Source: Muscardinus avellanarius (lineage: Eukaryota; Chordata; Mammalia; Rodentia; Gliridae). Taken from it: a stretch of 64,000 nucleotides of DNA. This document shows positions 11,235-22,629 of this stretch, piece after piece. Positions within the stretch are counted from its first letter, which is position 1, and every line of letters starts with the position of its first letter. The notes under the pieces are model-generated. The model did no database searches, was not told the origin of the DNA, and was given only the letters and a program-made list of their open reading frames with translations. The position numbers and the translations under genes are program-made. The stretch spans positions 82,451,388-82,515,387 of the forward strand of contig OY726571.1 of assembly GCA_963383645.1 (NCBI GenBank), written 5' to 3'.

Positions 11235-13453
11235 GGGGCCTATGTGCTTTTATACAGAGCAGGGCCTGTTTTTATGCTCACTATGTATCTCAAAAGCCAC
11301 ATTCAATTCTTTTTTATTTTATTTTTTTTAACCCAGGGTCATTCTACCTCCTAGTTAACCCCACCCCCATCCTTTCCTGGAAACCCTTCTACCTCCGGGG
11401 TATACTCCCAGACCTATTTTATATTTTTATTTGGAAACAGGGTCTCTTAAGCCAGCAAGGCTGGCTTCGAACCTGCGCGATCCTCCTGTCTCCACCTCCC
11501 AAGTGCGGGGATTACAAGTGTGTACCACCAGGCCTGGCTAAAAATTTTTATTTTGAAACAGGGGGTCTCACTAGGTTGCTGAGAGTCTTGCTATATTGCT
11601 GAGGCTAGCTTCTTCAAACCTGCGATCCTCCTGTCTCAGCCTCCCAAGCACTGGAATTACAGGCATGTGCCACCATGCCCAGCTCAATCACTTTTTAGCT
11701 AAAGCAATAAAGGGAGTTTGTGGTCCCTCTGTTTATCTCTAAATATGTCAATATACAAGCAAAGGAACACGGCATCTACCTGACAATGATGGTGCACATC
11801 GGAGGCTCCTTTATGTTCTTCTTCCATAAGTGGCATTTCTTCCACCCTTCACTTACATTGTTGAGGGTTTTTCTTTTCCATGAGGGCATTCTGCTCGGCT
11901 TTGGGGTCATATTAATCTCCTTTGGAAACTGGTGTCTTGCTAAGATCTTCTCTAGACCAGAGAACTCGGGTATTTCACCTGGTAACAGGATAAGCATTAA
12001 TAACATGGCATCGATATGAGACACAGTATTCATGCTGTTTAACAACTTTTCAGCTCTGTCATTCCTTCAATCCAACATTTCTGAGAAACTTTTAGCTCTC
12101 AGTATGGAGCTGGGCACTGTAATGCATGCCTGTAATCCCAGGACTTAGGAAGCTGAGACAGGAAGATTTCAGGTTCAAGGCCATCCTCAGCAACTTAGTG
12201 AGCTGTGCCCCAAAGTAAAACATAAAAATAAAAAAGGGCTGGATGTGTAGCTTGGAGGTTGAATGTCTCTGTTTTCAATCTCCAGTACCAAAAAAAAAAA
12301 AAAAAGAAAGAAAGAAAAAAAAGAAAAGAGAGAGAGATGTTAGCCTGGTCCTAGACATCAAAGTAAATGTGCTGTAAATGAATGAGTTAATGAATGAATA
12401 AACAAACAAAAGAAACAGATGAATGAATGGACAAAGCATTCAGGGAACCATGAAAACCCCTGGTTACTTGTATATGATTCTCAAACTAATGGCAAGTTAC
12501 TGAACGATTATGATGATGATTATAATTATCACTTTAACTTTTATTGCTTACTTAGAGGTGGGCATTTTGAGACGTCTCAGAAGAAATGGGGTGAATGTGG
12601 ATATTACTGTCTGGATCTTGACTTGGGGGTCCCTTTTGCTAGTGACTTTGCCTGAGCAAGGGCTACAACATAAGAATTCAACTTAAAATAACAGAATGCT
12701 TTGTCGACAAGAATCTGGAAGTATAACTTGTCCATCCTTTCTAATTCCACAAAATTTATTTCTGGCCAAAGTTAGATTGGTTTTTCTCACTTTATTATAA
12801 ACATGTATATTTTTTACTACACCAGTAAGACATGTCTTCCTAATTTGGGGGCTTCAGTGATTGGGGTTTTGTGTTTGGACCTTTGCATCTTACTGCAACT
12901 CTCTGGATGACCAGAGGTATAGTAATGATGATGGAGATGAGAACCAGAGAGGTAAACATCCTACTTTGTCAGAAGTGTTTTAGCATCTTTTCTGGGACAG
13001 CTAGCAGCTCTAGGAGAGGTAGATGCTACAGGACAGCTCTCCAGAAGACTTTAGACCAATCCAGTTCTTCCTCATTTCTTACTGGTAGTTCTCAAGAATA
13101 AATGGCATGTGATGGGAATGCAATATCATGAGAGAAGGGAGAGCTGGCGGAACAGCCTGGCTTTGTGCCAGCTCCCTGCCTAGAAACCAGATGCTCTTCT
13201 ATGTGTTTGCCCAGCTACTCAAAAGACCCCTAGGTATACAATCCAGGGTGGGCTGCTTTCCACGGTCTCTCATCAGTGGTACAAGTAAGAAACAAGCAGA
13301 CAAGACTTCATCTACCCTGGGAGCCTTTCGGAGTCCTACCTACCAAGTGTCACTTGCCTCAAATATCAAGAAATAATTTTTTCCTCTTTATTGTTATGTA
13401 TCCTAGGCTCTGGCTGCCCCTTCCTGTCTATAAGTAATAAACCCGTTATACAT

Positions 13454-13500
<47 letters not shown>

Positions 13501-16500
13501 TGTCTCACTGCACTCAGGATGAGCTGGTAACCAGTACTTAAGTTCACTGTGAAACTCTTTTAGAAAAAGGGATTTAGAGAATCACTTTAGGAATCGGGAA
13601 GCTGCTCCATCAAACAGTAAGAACAAGGAGGGGAAGACCAGAAGCTTAACTAAGGAACCTCAACTGCTGACATGGAAACCTGAGTACCATGGCTGTAGCC
13701 CATTTAGAAGGATTTGGGATGGACATACTGAAATCCAAGAAAGAGGAAAAAAATGATTTCTTGGTATTTGAGGCAGGCGACACTGGTAGGTGGGGATTCT
13801 CTATTTCCAATCTCAGTCCTACCAAGCCAGATTTAATTAATCTTTCTAAAATTATTTTTATCCTGTATTAGAATGTAATTCAATATACTGCCTCCTTCAA
13901 AGACAGTCTTTCTAAAAGAATAAAAGAGATAAGAGAAAAAGAAAAGAAAGAGAGAGAGAGAGAGTAAAAGAGAAAAAAGAAAGGGCCAGTCAGCTGAATT
14001 ACACAGTGTTTTAGTGACATAGTCAGGTTATAACGTAAACTTCCTATCTCTTATTCAGCTGTCAACTGAGAATCAGCAGCCAGACTACTATTAACTCTGT
14101 GATCGACTAGAATGTGTTAGAAAAGCAAGACAGCTTCATAAACTTAATACAAGAAGATAGGCTGAACCTCAGAGATACTCAGGGTGACCCTACATAGGAA
14201 TTAGATCCATAATGGCCCAACCCTCTTTTTTCTTGACTGAACTACCAGTGGTTTGTCCCATTGCATGGTAGTGGGCAGAGATCTCACAGTACCAAGAACT
14301 GGCTCAAAGGACCATAGGCCAGCAACCTGACTAAATGGTATAGGACTGATGAACCCCCAAGACCTCAAAACCACTCCAAGTGCATGGCAGACATGATGGC
14401 ACATGCCTGTAATCCCAGTAACTGGGAAGCTGAAATGGGAGGGTTGCAGGTTTGAGATCAATCTCAGCAACGTATGGAGAACCTCAGCAACTCAGCATGA
14501 CCCTGTTTCAAAAAATAAATAAAGCCAGGCATGATGGCAAACGTTTGTGATTTCATTACGTGGGAAGCTAAGAGGATCACAGTTCGAGGACAGCCTCAGC
14601 TACTTAGTAAGGTCCTCCACAATTTAAAGAATAAAAAAAAAAGTAGGGCTGGTGGTGTAGCTTGGAGGTAGAACTACCCTGGATTCTATCCCCAATGTTT
14701 CAAAAGAAGTAAAATAAAATAAATAATAAAAATTTAAAAAAATAAAGGGCTGGAGGTGTAGCCTGGAAATAAAATGCCCCTGGCTTCAATCACTAATACC
14801 AAAAGAAAGGCGCAGCAACTTATTCTTTACCAAGTTCAGTTTCATTAAACCAATAACATGCATTTGGGATTTTTTTTTTTTTTTTTTTTTTTTGCAGATC
14901 TGGGGATAGAAGCCAGAGGCATTCTACCTTTGAGCTACACCCCTGCCCTATTTTTTATTCTTTATTTTTAAACAGGGTCTCACTAAATTGCAGAGGGCAT
15001 CACTAAGTAGCTGAGACCGTCTGCAAACCATGATCCTCCAGTCTCAGCCTCCTGAATGCTGGGGTTACAAGTGTGCACTACCACGCCCAGCGCATTTGGG
15101 ATTTTGACAAAGACTTTCAAATTTTCCTTTAAAGCCTGAGTCAGTCAACATGCCACTGACAGTATATGAGGGTATTAATTTTCCACATGTTCATCATTAT
15201 CTATCATTTTAAATTTGGCAAGTATAATGTCCTCAACATCTCCTCTATCTTATATTTCCTTGAAGACCAGAGTGTTTGAACATCTTCCATGTTTACTGAT
15301 GATTTTTAGTTTGTGGATTGCCCGTGTGTACATTTTTCTATTCGACTACGGTGCTTATGTTTTGCATAATGACCTATGTGTTCTTTATGCAATTTGTAAT
15401 GTAATCTGAATATCTGGATTTATTCACAATACTCTGGATTCAGGGACTAGGGATTAATGAGCATATAAGTGGCCAAATTCACCCTAATAGTTAAAACAAT
15501 GTTAAACCACTACATACCTCCCTTCTCTGGTTTGTGTCTTAATCACCATGGCAGCTTTTACTTGTCTTTTAAGTTCAGAGGCACAGGTGGCTGCCATATA
15601 CCTGTGTCCTCCACTTAGGTGTAATTAAGGAGTTGGACTCCACTCAATTGGTTAAATTAGCAATAAATCTGACCAAACTTCAGGAATGGCAGGCTATTCC
15701 AAATAGTAAAAATTTGAGTTACTAGCCAGATGCAGTGGTGCATGCCTGTAGTCCCAAGATACTCACGATGCTGAGGCAGGAGGGTCACTTGAACCCATGA
15801 ACAAGTTTGAAAGCAGCCTGGGCAATATAGCCAGACCACCATTTCAAAATAATAATATTAAAAATGTAAGTTACTTATGATCCTCAGGAAAATTATCCAG
15901 CTTCTTCCTGGAGTCATATAATCATTGCAGGAGGAAGAAGAGGACGAAATGTAGCAAAGGAATGCAGTTTAAAATCTGACCGTCCCCTTGCCTGTTGAGA
16001 ATCACTTGGCTGTTCTCTCACTCTTCTTAAAATCAAGTAAAACCTTGATTTATAAGTTTAGTATATTTCCCACTTGGTCCCTTCTCCATCTTCCCAACAG
16101 GCGTGCTTTGCCTAAAGAAGATGGACACAGCTATCTTGGTGTGGAAAAGACTTTTTAAATAAAAGAAGCAGCAGGCATGATAGTACATGCCCATAATCCC
16201 AGTATTGGGGAGGCTGAAACAGGAGAATCACAAGCTAGAGGACAGCTTTAGCAACTTAGACCTGCAGTAAGTTAGCAAGACCCTGTTTTTCAAAACAAAA
16301 AATAAAAAAGGTACAGCTCAGAGGTAGCATGCCTCTTGGTTCAATACCTGGTACCAAAAAAAAAAGAAAAAAAAAAGAAAAAAAGAAAAACAAAGCCGGG
16401 CGTGGTGGCGCACGCTTGTAATCCCAGCATTCAGGAGGTTGAGACCAGAGAATCGCGGTGCACGGACAGCCTCAGCTACTTAGTGAGGCCCTCTGCAACT

Positions 16501-17056
16501 CAGTGAGACCCGTTTTCAAAATAAAGAATTAAAAAAAAAATAGGGCAGGGGGCATAGCTCGGAGGTCAAATACCCCTGGGTTCCATCCCCAGATCCGCAA
16601 AAAAAAAAAAAAAAAAAAAAAGAAAGAAAGAAAGAAAGAAAAGAAAAACAAAAGGAGGAGCACAGAGACAGGATGATTACATCAGTACGTGGTAGAGTCC
16701 ACAGTGGGCCAGAGGCCTGGTCGGGGCACAGGGCTCAGGTGGTGATCATTCCCTCAGTGTCGAGGGCCAGCTCCTCCTGGTGGCTGGAAGAAGCAGCAGT
16801 GTGTACCAAGGTAAAGTTAGTGCTTACCAAAAAGAGTGCAGGCCCACCCTCTCCCACATACATTTTCTTTTGTCCTCTTCACTCTTGTAGGAATGAAGCA
16901 TCTCCATCATATGGTTTGGAAGCAGCATGTGAAGGTTGGAGAGGGCCTCAAACATGTGACACAGAGCATCAGGATGAGTGTAGGTTTTCGCCTCGGATTT
17001 GTCACGGGATAGAAATCTTTGGGCAGGAAGCTGGTTGCTGGTGGCTCCCATGATGG
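7404..17056 (-). CDS. TEX56: testis expressed 56 homologue (C6orf201), three in-phase coding exons
   Basis: On the minus strand, exons 17051-16862, 11978-11780 and 7626-7404 join in perfect phase (1+2 nt, then 2+1 nt) to give 204 codons from an ATG at 17051. The product starts [13 protein letters not shown], continues through [20 protein letters not shown] and [17 protein letters not shown], and ends the visible part with [10 protein letters not shown]. The last exon resembles an RNA-recognition-motif fold ([33 protein letters not shown]). I identify it from recollection of human C6orf201/TEX56P and its position between ECI2 and FAM217A. No stop or frameshift interrupts these exons, whereas the human locus is named a pseudogene. 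The final exon lies left of 7404 and was not found. Function is unknown; RNA binding is inference. Confidence 0.82.
8165..8835 (+). mobile_element. MaLR-type solo LTR split by a SINE
   Basis: The two halves read like MST/MLT1 LTRs: AAAGCTTGGTCCCCAGCGCA and GTGGATTAATATGTTGATGG on the left, then TGAGCCAAAATAAATCTTTC and a TCAGGTATTTT.. end on the right. An inverted ID-bearing SINE occupies about 8455-8650 in the middle, so the SINE is younger. Confidence 0.75.
8455..8650 (-). mobile_element. composite B1-ID SINE inside the MaLR LTR
   Basis: ID end first (CTGAGCTACGCCCTCAGCCC), then GGCTGGCCTCAAACCTACAA and GTGCCCAGA at the B1 end. Confidence 0.8.
8868..9080 (+). mobile_element. composite B1-ID SINE
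   Basis: Begins TAGCCAGGGGGGGTGGCGCA and ends CCATCTCCAGTACTGGGAGG with an A tail. It follows the A-rich end of the MaLR LTR. Confidence 0.82.
10157..10228 (+). repeat. (CA)n microsatellite
   Basis: 72 bases of CA with two CATA interruptions, abutting the end of the SINE at 9972-10150. Confidence 0.95.
11184..11230 (+). repeat. (GT)n microsatellite
   Basis: About 47 bases of uninterrupted GT after GGCAGGGTAT. Confidence 0.95.
11780..11978 (-). CDS. TEX56: TEX56 middle coding exon
   Basis: The acceptor is CCTGTTACCAG and the donor GTAGAT starts at 11779. The 199 nt are 2 + 65 codons + 2. The peptide is basic and Trp-rich ([20 protein letters not shown], then [17 protein letters not shown]), and the last two bases complete the Arg of VVR/WLKK with the next exon. 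Confidence 0.85.
12107..12295 (+). mobile_element. composite B1-ID SINE
   Basis: GAGCTGGGCACTGTAATGCA to CAATCTCCAGTACC, with a long A/GAAA tail to 12330. Confidence 0.8.
13454..13498 (+). repeat. (GT)n microsatellite
   Basis: About 45 bases of GT. Confidence 0.95.
16862..17056 (-). CDS. TEX56: TEX56 first recognised coding exon
   Basis: The ATG is at 17051-17049, just inside an acceptor whose pyrimidine-rich tract (TTCATTCTTCCCTATACC) precedes TTTGAG. The donor GTATGT starts at 16861. The 63 codons plus one base read [13 protein letters not shown] through EEDKRK. The extra T completes a Cys codon with the next exon. Confidence 0.75.
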
Positions 17057-17057
17057 C

Positions 17058-17319
17058 TCAAAGAGGTATAGGGAAGAATGAACTTAGCAGTTGGTTCTCT
17101 GCCCAGCCTCCCTCCATGTGCAGGAAGAGATCACACATCCGCATTCTGGCCTCTGACTGCTGTGCATTCTGAGAATCACAATGGTCCGGGTCTCCGCATA
17201 GAACCCTGAGTACTCATCCTGCATCTTCAAAGCAAAGAAGTCCATGGAAAATATCCAGTCGAGCTTTTCTGGGATTTCCCACAGAAACTCCCGTTTGCTT
17301 ACAGGATATGGACAATCTC
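17058..17319 (-). pseudogene. coding-like exon block upstream of TEX56, frame-shifted
   Basis: A strong acceptor on the minus strand (CTCTCTCTTTCCCCTCAG, ending at 17320) opens onto a peptide DCPYPVSKREFLWEIPEKLD, then IFSMDFFALKMQDEYSGFYA and ETRTIVILRM. Near 17175 the coding-like character passes to another frame (QQSEARMRMCDLFLHMEGGW, then AENQLLSSFFPIPL, stop), as if one or two bases were lost. It could be a decayed 5' coding exon of TEX56 or of another gene that once extended here. I do not recognise the family, and no donor was settled. Confidence 0.4.
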
Positions 17320-19101
17320 TGAGGGGAAAGAGAGAGCTGTCCTAAAGGGAAAGAGGGCTAGCGGGTGTGCATATAGCCAGTGAGATTTTCCCATCTGGCC
17401 CGGAGTAGAGGCCTTCAGCCCTGAGAGAGGATAATTAGGACTCCACAGACCTACAAGGCCCCCAGAGCGAGTGGTTACATCAGCCCGATCCTCGGCAGGA
17501 CTGAGAAAGGAGCTTCATGGTTCAGAACTAAGGAAATGTCCAGATTAGCACAGGTAAGAGGCCAAACTGCTTCTCATTCTCTTATCCAAACGAACACCTA
17601 GGAAATGAAGTAAACAAATGCTCCACTCTAGCCTTGCTGGAGAGAGGGCATTCTTCCTTATAGACTAAGGAGCAAAGGACAGCGGAGAAACTAAATCACT
17701 TAAACCACCAAATTTGGGCAGAACCAGCCCTAAAGATACTAGCAGCTAAGCACTATTTCCCAATTCACCATTCCTTACCAACCAGTGAAGCCAGGCTCCC
17801 TTAAAGGTTCCTCAAACCCTGAAGAACTGACTAGGCAGCCACAGTGCAGACGGGTGGGAAAAGAACAAGAGCCAGGCGTGCCATGGCCAAAGCTCCTGGT
17901 GTTGGCCGGCTTTTCACCAAAGAAAACCTTCATCCAGGACTGCAAAATGTCATGACTATTCCATATGCCACGTCCATGCCCAGAGCAGGAGATGCAGAAC
18001 TCCACTTCTTGAGCCTGGTGTGACAGCGCACTAGAGTCCAGCTACTCAGGAAGATGAGGCAGGAGGATGGCCCAAGTTTAAGAGTTTGAAATTGGCCTGG
18101 GCTATAACAAAATGAGACTCCCCCCCATCTCAGAAAAGAAAAAAGAATGAAGAAAGGAAGGAATGAAGAAAGGGGGGAGGGAGGTGGAGGGAAGGAGGAG
18201 GTTACTTTTTAAGTTTCAAGTTACAAATTAGAAGAATACTTGGGAAGCTGAGACAGAAGGATCCCAGGTTTGAGAGCAGTCTCAGCAATTTAGCAAAGTT
18301 CTCCGCAACCTAGTGAGACCCTGTTTCAAAACAAAGTAATAATAATAAAAGGCTGGGGTGAGGGTGGCTCAGAGGCAGAATGTCCCTGGGTTCAATCCCC
18401 AGTACAACCACCACAACCACAACAGGTAAAACTGTTTAAAATAAATTATGTTTAAATAGGAACATACTCAAAATATGTTACAGAACTAACAAGAGCCACT
18501 TAAACACAATGTAATTCTCATAATTGTATGGATATTTTGAAATAGGAAACTGAGAAGGGGTAAGAAGGATAGAATACTCCTGCAGTGAAATATTCTGGCA
18601 TCTTTCTTCCAAGCAAATCAAGTACATTACTCTAAACCCTCATTTTCATACATAAGAGAGATCAAACTGCTCTGAGCCATTGGAGATGCCAAGGAAATGA
18701 TCTATTAAAATGTGGTCCTGCCAGGCGTGATGGCACATGCTTGTAATCCTAGCATTTGGGAGAATTGAGACAGGAGGATCACGGTTTGCAGGTAGCCTCA
18801 ACTACTTAGTGAGGCCCTTTACAACTCAATGAGACCCTGTTTCAAAATAGAGAATAAAAAAATGGGGCTAGGGGTATAGCTCAGAGGCAGAATGCCCCTG
18901 GGTTCCATCCTCAGACTGTTTCTTAGCCAGAGGTGGTGGCAGCACACTTCTATGATCTCAGTACTTAGGAGGCTGTGTCAGGATAGCAGTTTCGAGGACA
19001 GCCTCAGCAAGTAGTGAGACTCAGCAACTTAGCAAGACCTTGTTTCAAAATAAAAATAAAATAAAGCTGGGAGTGTAGTTGAGAGGTAAAATGCCCCTGA
19101 G

Positions 19102-19103
<2 letters not shown>

Positions 19104-19155
<52 letters not shown>
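19104..19155 (+). repeat. (CA)n microsatellite
   Basis: About 52 bases of CA replacing the end of the ID half of a SINE. Confidence 0.95.
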
Positions 19156-19158
<3 letters not shown>

Positions 19159-20383
19159 ACTACCACCACCGATCCAGCAATCTCAGTAGTGGGCATATAC
19201 CAAAGGGAACAAAATCAGTATGTTGAAGAGCCGCCTGCCCATGTTCATTGTAGGACTGTTCATAATTGCCAGGCTATGGAATCAAGTTCCATGTTCATCA
19301 GTGGATGAATCAATATTTTTAAAAATGATTTAATACACACTGGAATACTATTGATGCATAAAGTATTAATTTATTTATTCACTTATTTTGTGTGTGATAC
19401 TGGGGATTAAACCCAGGGACATTCTATCTCTGAGTTACACCCCTACTCCTGTTTTTTATTTATTTAATTTTTTGGTGGTACTGGGGTTCCTGGAAACGCT
19501 TTTAACTCCGGGTTACACTCCCAGACCTATTTTTATATTTTTTATTTGGAATCAGGGTCTCTTAAGTCAGCGCGGCTGGCTTCAAACCAGCGCAATCTTC
19601 CTGTCTCTTGCCTCCCAAGTGTGGGGATTACAAGGGTGTGCCACCAAGCCTGGCTTGTTTATTTATTTTTCGTGGTACTGGGGGTGGAATCCAGGTGCTT
19701 TTTCTACCTCCGGGCTATACTCCCAAACCTATTTTATACTTTATTTGGAAACAGGGTCTCCCTAAGTTGCTGAGAGCCTCACTAAGTAGCTGAGGCTGGC
19801 TTCGAACCTGTGCGATCCTCCTGTCTCAGTCTCCCAAGCGCTGGGATACAATCACGAGCCACCATGCCCGGCTTTTATTTTTTATTTCTAAACAAGGTCT
19901 CATGAAGTTGCTGAGGGGTTCACTAAACTGCCTAGGCTTCAATGGCTTCAATATATGCAGCCTCACAACCTGCAATCTTCCTATCTTAGACGCCAAGGTA
20001 CTGGGATTACTAGAATGCACTGCCATGCTCGGCTATAAATTTTATTTTTAAATAAGCTGTCACATAGATACTTTTTTGTTTCTGTTTCTTCTTTTTTACA
20101 TGTAAGACTACTAGGACTCAACCTCATTCATGTTCTCGAATTATAACATCCATTGTTTAGGGTGGGAGTTAGCCATGAAGCTGACTGGCAGCAACTGCTC
20201 TGCTGCTAACCTGCCCTATGATCTTGGTCCTAGCCTCCAGGTCTCAGCCTAAGGGTCTAAAGAGTTTTGATGAAACATATGCTTCTATTTTGTATTTCAT
20301 TTCCAATTCTATTTTTTAGTGGCCAATATATTTACCTTTGTAAAAAACCATGCTTTGTTTTTTCTTCTCTTTTTTTTTTTTCT

Positions 20384-20393
20384 CTGTGTGTGT

Positions 20394-20424
<31 letters not shown>
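20384..20424 (+). repeat. (GT)n microsatellite
   Basis: About 40 bases of GT with one GG interruption, next to the ID end of an inverted SINE. Confidence 0.9.
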
Positions 20425-20428
<4 letters not shown>

Positions 20429-21030
20429 GGGGACTTAATCCAGGGACATTCTACCACTGAGCTACACCCTCACTCCTTTTATTTTTTTATTTTGAGAAAG
20501 AGTCTTGCTAAGTTACTGCACATTGGCCTCAAACCTGTGATCCTCCTGTCTCAGTCTCTCAAGTACGAGAATTACAGGCATGCACCACCAGACCTGGCTG
20601 GGAATGGAACTCTTCTACCTCCGGGCTGCTCTCCCAGACCTATTTTATATTTGTTATTTGGAAACAGGGTCTCTTAAGCCAGCGAGGCTGGCTTCGAACC
20701 TGCAGGATCCTCCTGTCTCCGCCTCCCAAGCACAGGGATTACAAGCGTGCGCCACCACGCCCAGCTTAAAAATCACATTTTAATGCACTATATGCTCCCT
20801 AGACCAGATTAGAGAAAATTCTGCTAAGTGTGGCACCCTCCTCTCCTTGCTGTGATGTTGAGTTGCTATGACAGGGCGGCGAGCTGCCTCGGTGCTTAGC
20901 AGAGCATTAGTAACTAAATTGATCCCGCAGCAGCAGCCTTGGGAGCAGGACTCTGCGTTGTTTTGCTAGCTGGGCTAATCTTTTATTCAGGACTTTTAGG
21001 TTAATAGCAATTTCTTTTTTTGTTCTAAAG

Positions 21031-21260
21031 AGGGTCGTGGTGCCTCCTGAACACCTTCTCCTTTCCACTGGCCACAGTGGCTGTGAGGTCAGCTGGCTTC
21101 CAGAAGGGAGAGTGTTCAGTAATGTTCACAGAGAGAAGATCATCTCCAAGTTTCTCAAGGGAAGTGTTCTGAAAAGAGTGCTCCGCTCACAGCAGATGAG
21201 GTGGGAGGGTCCCGACTACCAGAAAGAGGATCCCAGCCAGGCCCTTTCTGGCACCAGAAA
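21031..21260 (+). CDS. orphan exon-like block of unknown gene
   Basis: A pyrimidine-rich acceptor (TTTCTTTTTTTGTTCTAAAG, ending 21030) and a strong donor GTAAGT at 21261 bracket 230 nt. One frame stays open for 76 codons: RVVVPPEHLLLSTGHSGCEV, then VFSNVHREKIISKFLKGSVL and further. It is free of SINE sequence. It lies 1.6 kb upstream of the FAM217A CpG island on the same strand. It could be an exon of an unrecognised or non-coding transcript. I recognise no domain. Confidence 0.3.
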
Positions 21261-21446
21261 GTAAGTGCTGATACTGAAACCTAAACCAAAATGCAAAGTG
21301 AGTTTGTACTCTAGGGCTAGGAAAACAGCTGCAGAGTCTAGGCATCTGAGGGACAGTAAGATTTCTGAAGCAGTTCACTTGGAGGAAAATCAAAACTAAG
21401 GAGGAAATATATGATTGACAATTTATTCAAAGTACTAGCTGCTGCC

Positions 21447-21665
21447 CGGTACAGTGGCTCACACCTGTAATCCCAAGACTTGGGAGGCTGAGACAAGAGG
21501 ATCCCAAGTTTGAGGCCAGCCTCATTAATTTAGCAATAGCTTCAACATCAACAACTTAGCAAAACCTCATTTTGAAATTAAAGAAATAAAAAAGGGCGGC
21601 TGGTGGTGGTGGTGGTGGTGGTGGTGGTGGTGGTGGTGGTGGTCCAAGACAGAATGTCCCTGGGT
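21447..21665 (+). mobile_element. composite SINE with (GGT)n expansion
   Basis: Begins CCCGGTACAGTGGCTCACAC. The GGCTGG of its ID half has expanded to about 14 GGT units at 21600-21643 before CAAGACAGAATGTCCCTGGG. Confidence 0.8.
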
Positions 21666-21885
21666 CAAGCCAGGAGAATGATAAAAAGGAAGTCATTTAA
21701 TAATTCTGTCCAGGAAAAGAAATAGATCCTTAGAGCATGCATTATGTACAACCCATCTCAGAGAGACTTTTAGGGAACAGGAATCAGTTCTGTAATGAAA
21801 GGAGAAAGCAGAAACATATGTACAGCCAGGAAGATGAGAGATGTGTAAACACAGGGACACACACGTGCACTTCTGCATGTGCATG

Positions 21886-21888
<3 letters not shown>

Positions 21889-21927
<39 letters not shown>
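21889..21927 (+). repeat. (CA)n microsatellite
   Basis: About 39 bases of CA preceded by GCATGTGCATGCATA. Confidence 0.95.
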
Positions 21928-21929
<2 letters not shown>

Positions 21930-22270
21930 TTCTTGGGGAGGAGGGCAGGGTGATAATTTCCCAGTTAGATCTATTTGTACAGAGTATTGGCTAGAATTAC
22001 ATGAACTCCAGCGTTGATCCCAATTTAACTATTTTAAAGTAACTGTTAATTTCTTTTACTTAAATTTGTTTTCCATATCAGATTGTTGTGGGGAAATGGA
22101 TAATTATATAATATAACATATATATATATACATATAAAATATATATTCATTCTTTCCTCCTCCCTTAGTTATGTAGAACTGTAGTAGACATATGCATATT
22201 TAGGAATATAAAACTGGGCTCTCAAAGTCTAAATGTATCCCAGACAGGAAGAAAAAAATACCGACTTTTA

Positions 22271-22475
22271 GCCAGGCGTGGTAGCACAGACTTGTAATCC
22301 CAGCATTTGGGAGGCTGAGACAGGAGGATCCGGGTTCAAGGTCAGCCTCAGCTACTTAAGTGAGGGCCTTTGCAACTCAGTGAAACCCTGTTTCAAAATT
22401 ATGAATAAAAAATAGGGCTGGAGGGTGTTGCTCGGAGGTAAACTGCCCCTGGGTTACATCCCCACTACTGTAAAA
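22271..22475 (+). mobile_element. composite B1-ID SINE
   Basis: TAGCCAGGCGTGGTAGCACA to CATCCCCACTACTG, with a GAAA-rich tail to 22525. It is the last SINE before the CpG island. Confidence 0.85.
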
Positions 22476-22629
22476 AGAAAAAGAAGAAAGAGAGAGAAGG
22501 AAAGAAAGAAAGAAAGAACGAAAGAAAATACCGACTTTTGCTCTTCCCGTTCTAAGACAGATGACTGACCTGACCTGACGGGGCAGAGGTGGGCCTGCTC
22601 TCAGCAGGGACAAAATCCTGCCTCCATTT

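Larger units (their letters stand above)
7702..11779. other. TEX56 intron / ECI2 3' flank
   Basis: Besides the LTR and SINEs listed separately, a plus-strand SINE lies at about 9972-10150 and inverted SINE pieces at 11325-11545 and 11546-11690. 7702-8160 and 9090-9960 show no recognisable feature. Confidence 0.6.
11979..16861. other. TEX56 intron
   Basis: Unlisted SINE copies are + at 14389-14515, 14522-14700 and 14740-14805 (ID half only), - at 14895-15095, + at 15723-15860 (B1-like monomer), + at 16166-16355 and + at 16394-16600, followed by A/GAAA tails to 16650. 12420-13440 and 15100-15650 show nothing I can name. Confidence 0.6.
17320..21030. other. intergenic / 5' flank of TEX56 with dense SINEs
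   Basis: B1-like monomer + at 18010-18130. Composite copies + at 18230-18410, 18720-18915 and 18925-19105; - at 19395-19875 (a nested cluster of at least three), 19880-20035, 20424-20600 and 20602-20765. A short sense L1 ORF2 tail sits at about 19160-19365. 17320-18000 and 20040-20270 hold nothing recognised. Confidence 0.6.

Noticed and set aside
17775..18005. 76-codon minus-strand frame before a GTAAGG site
   Set aside because: Codon content looks non-random on both strands, but there is no acceptor, no recognised domain and no phase link to TEX56.
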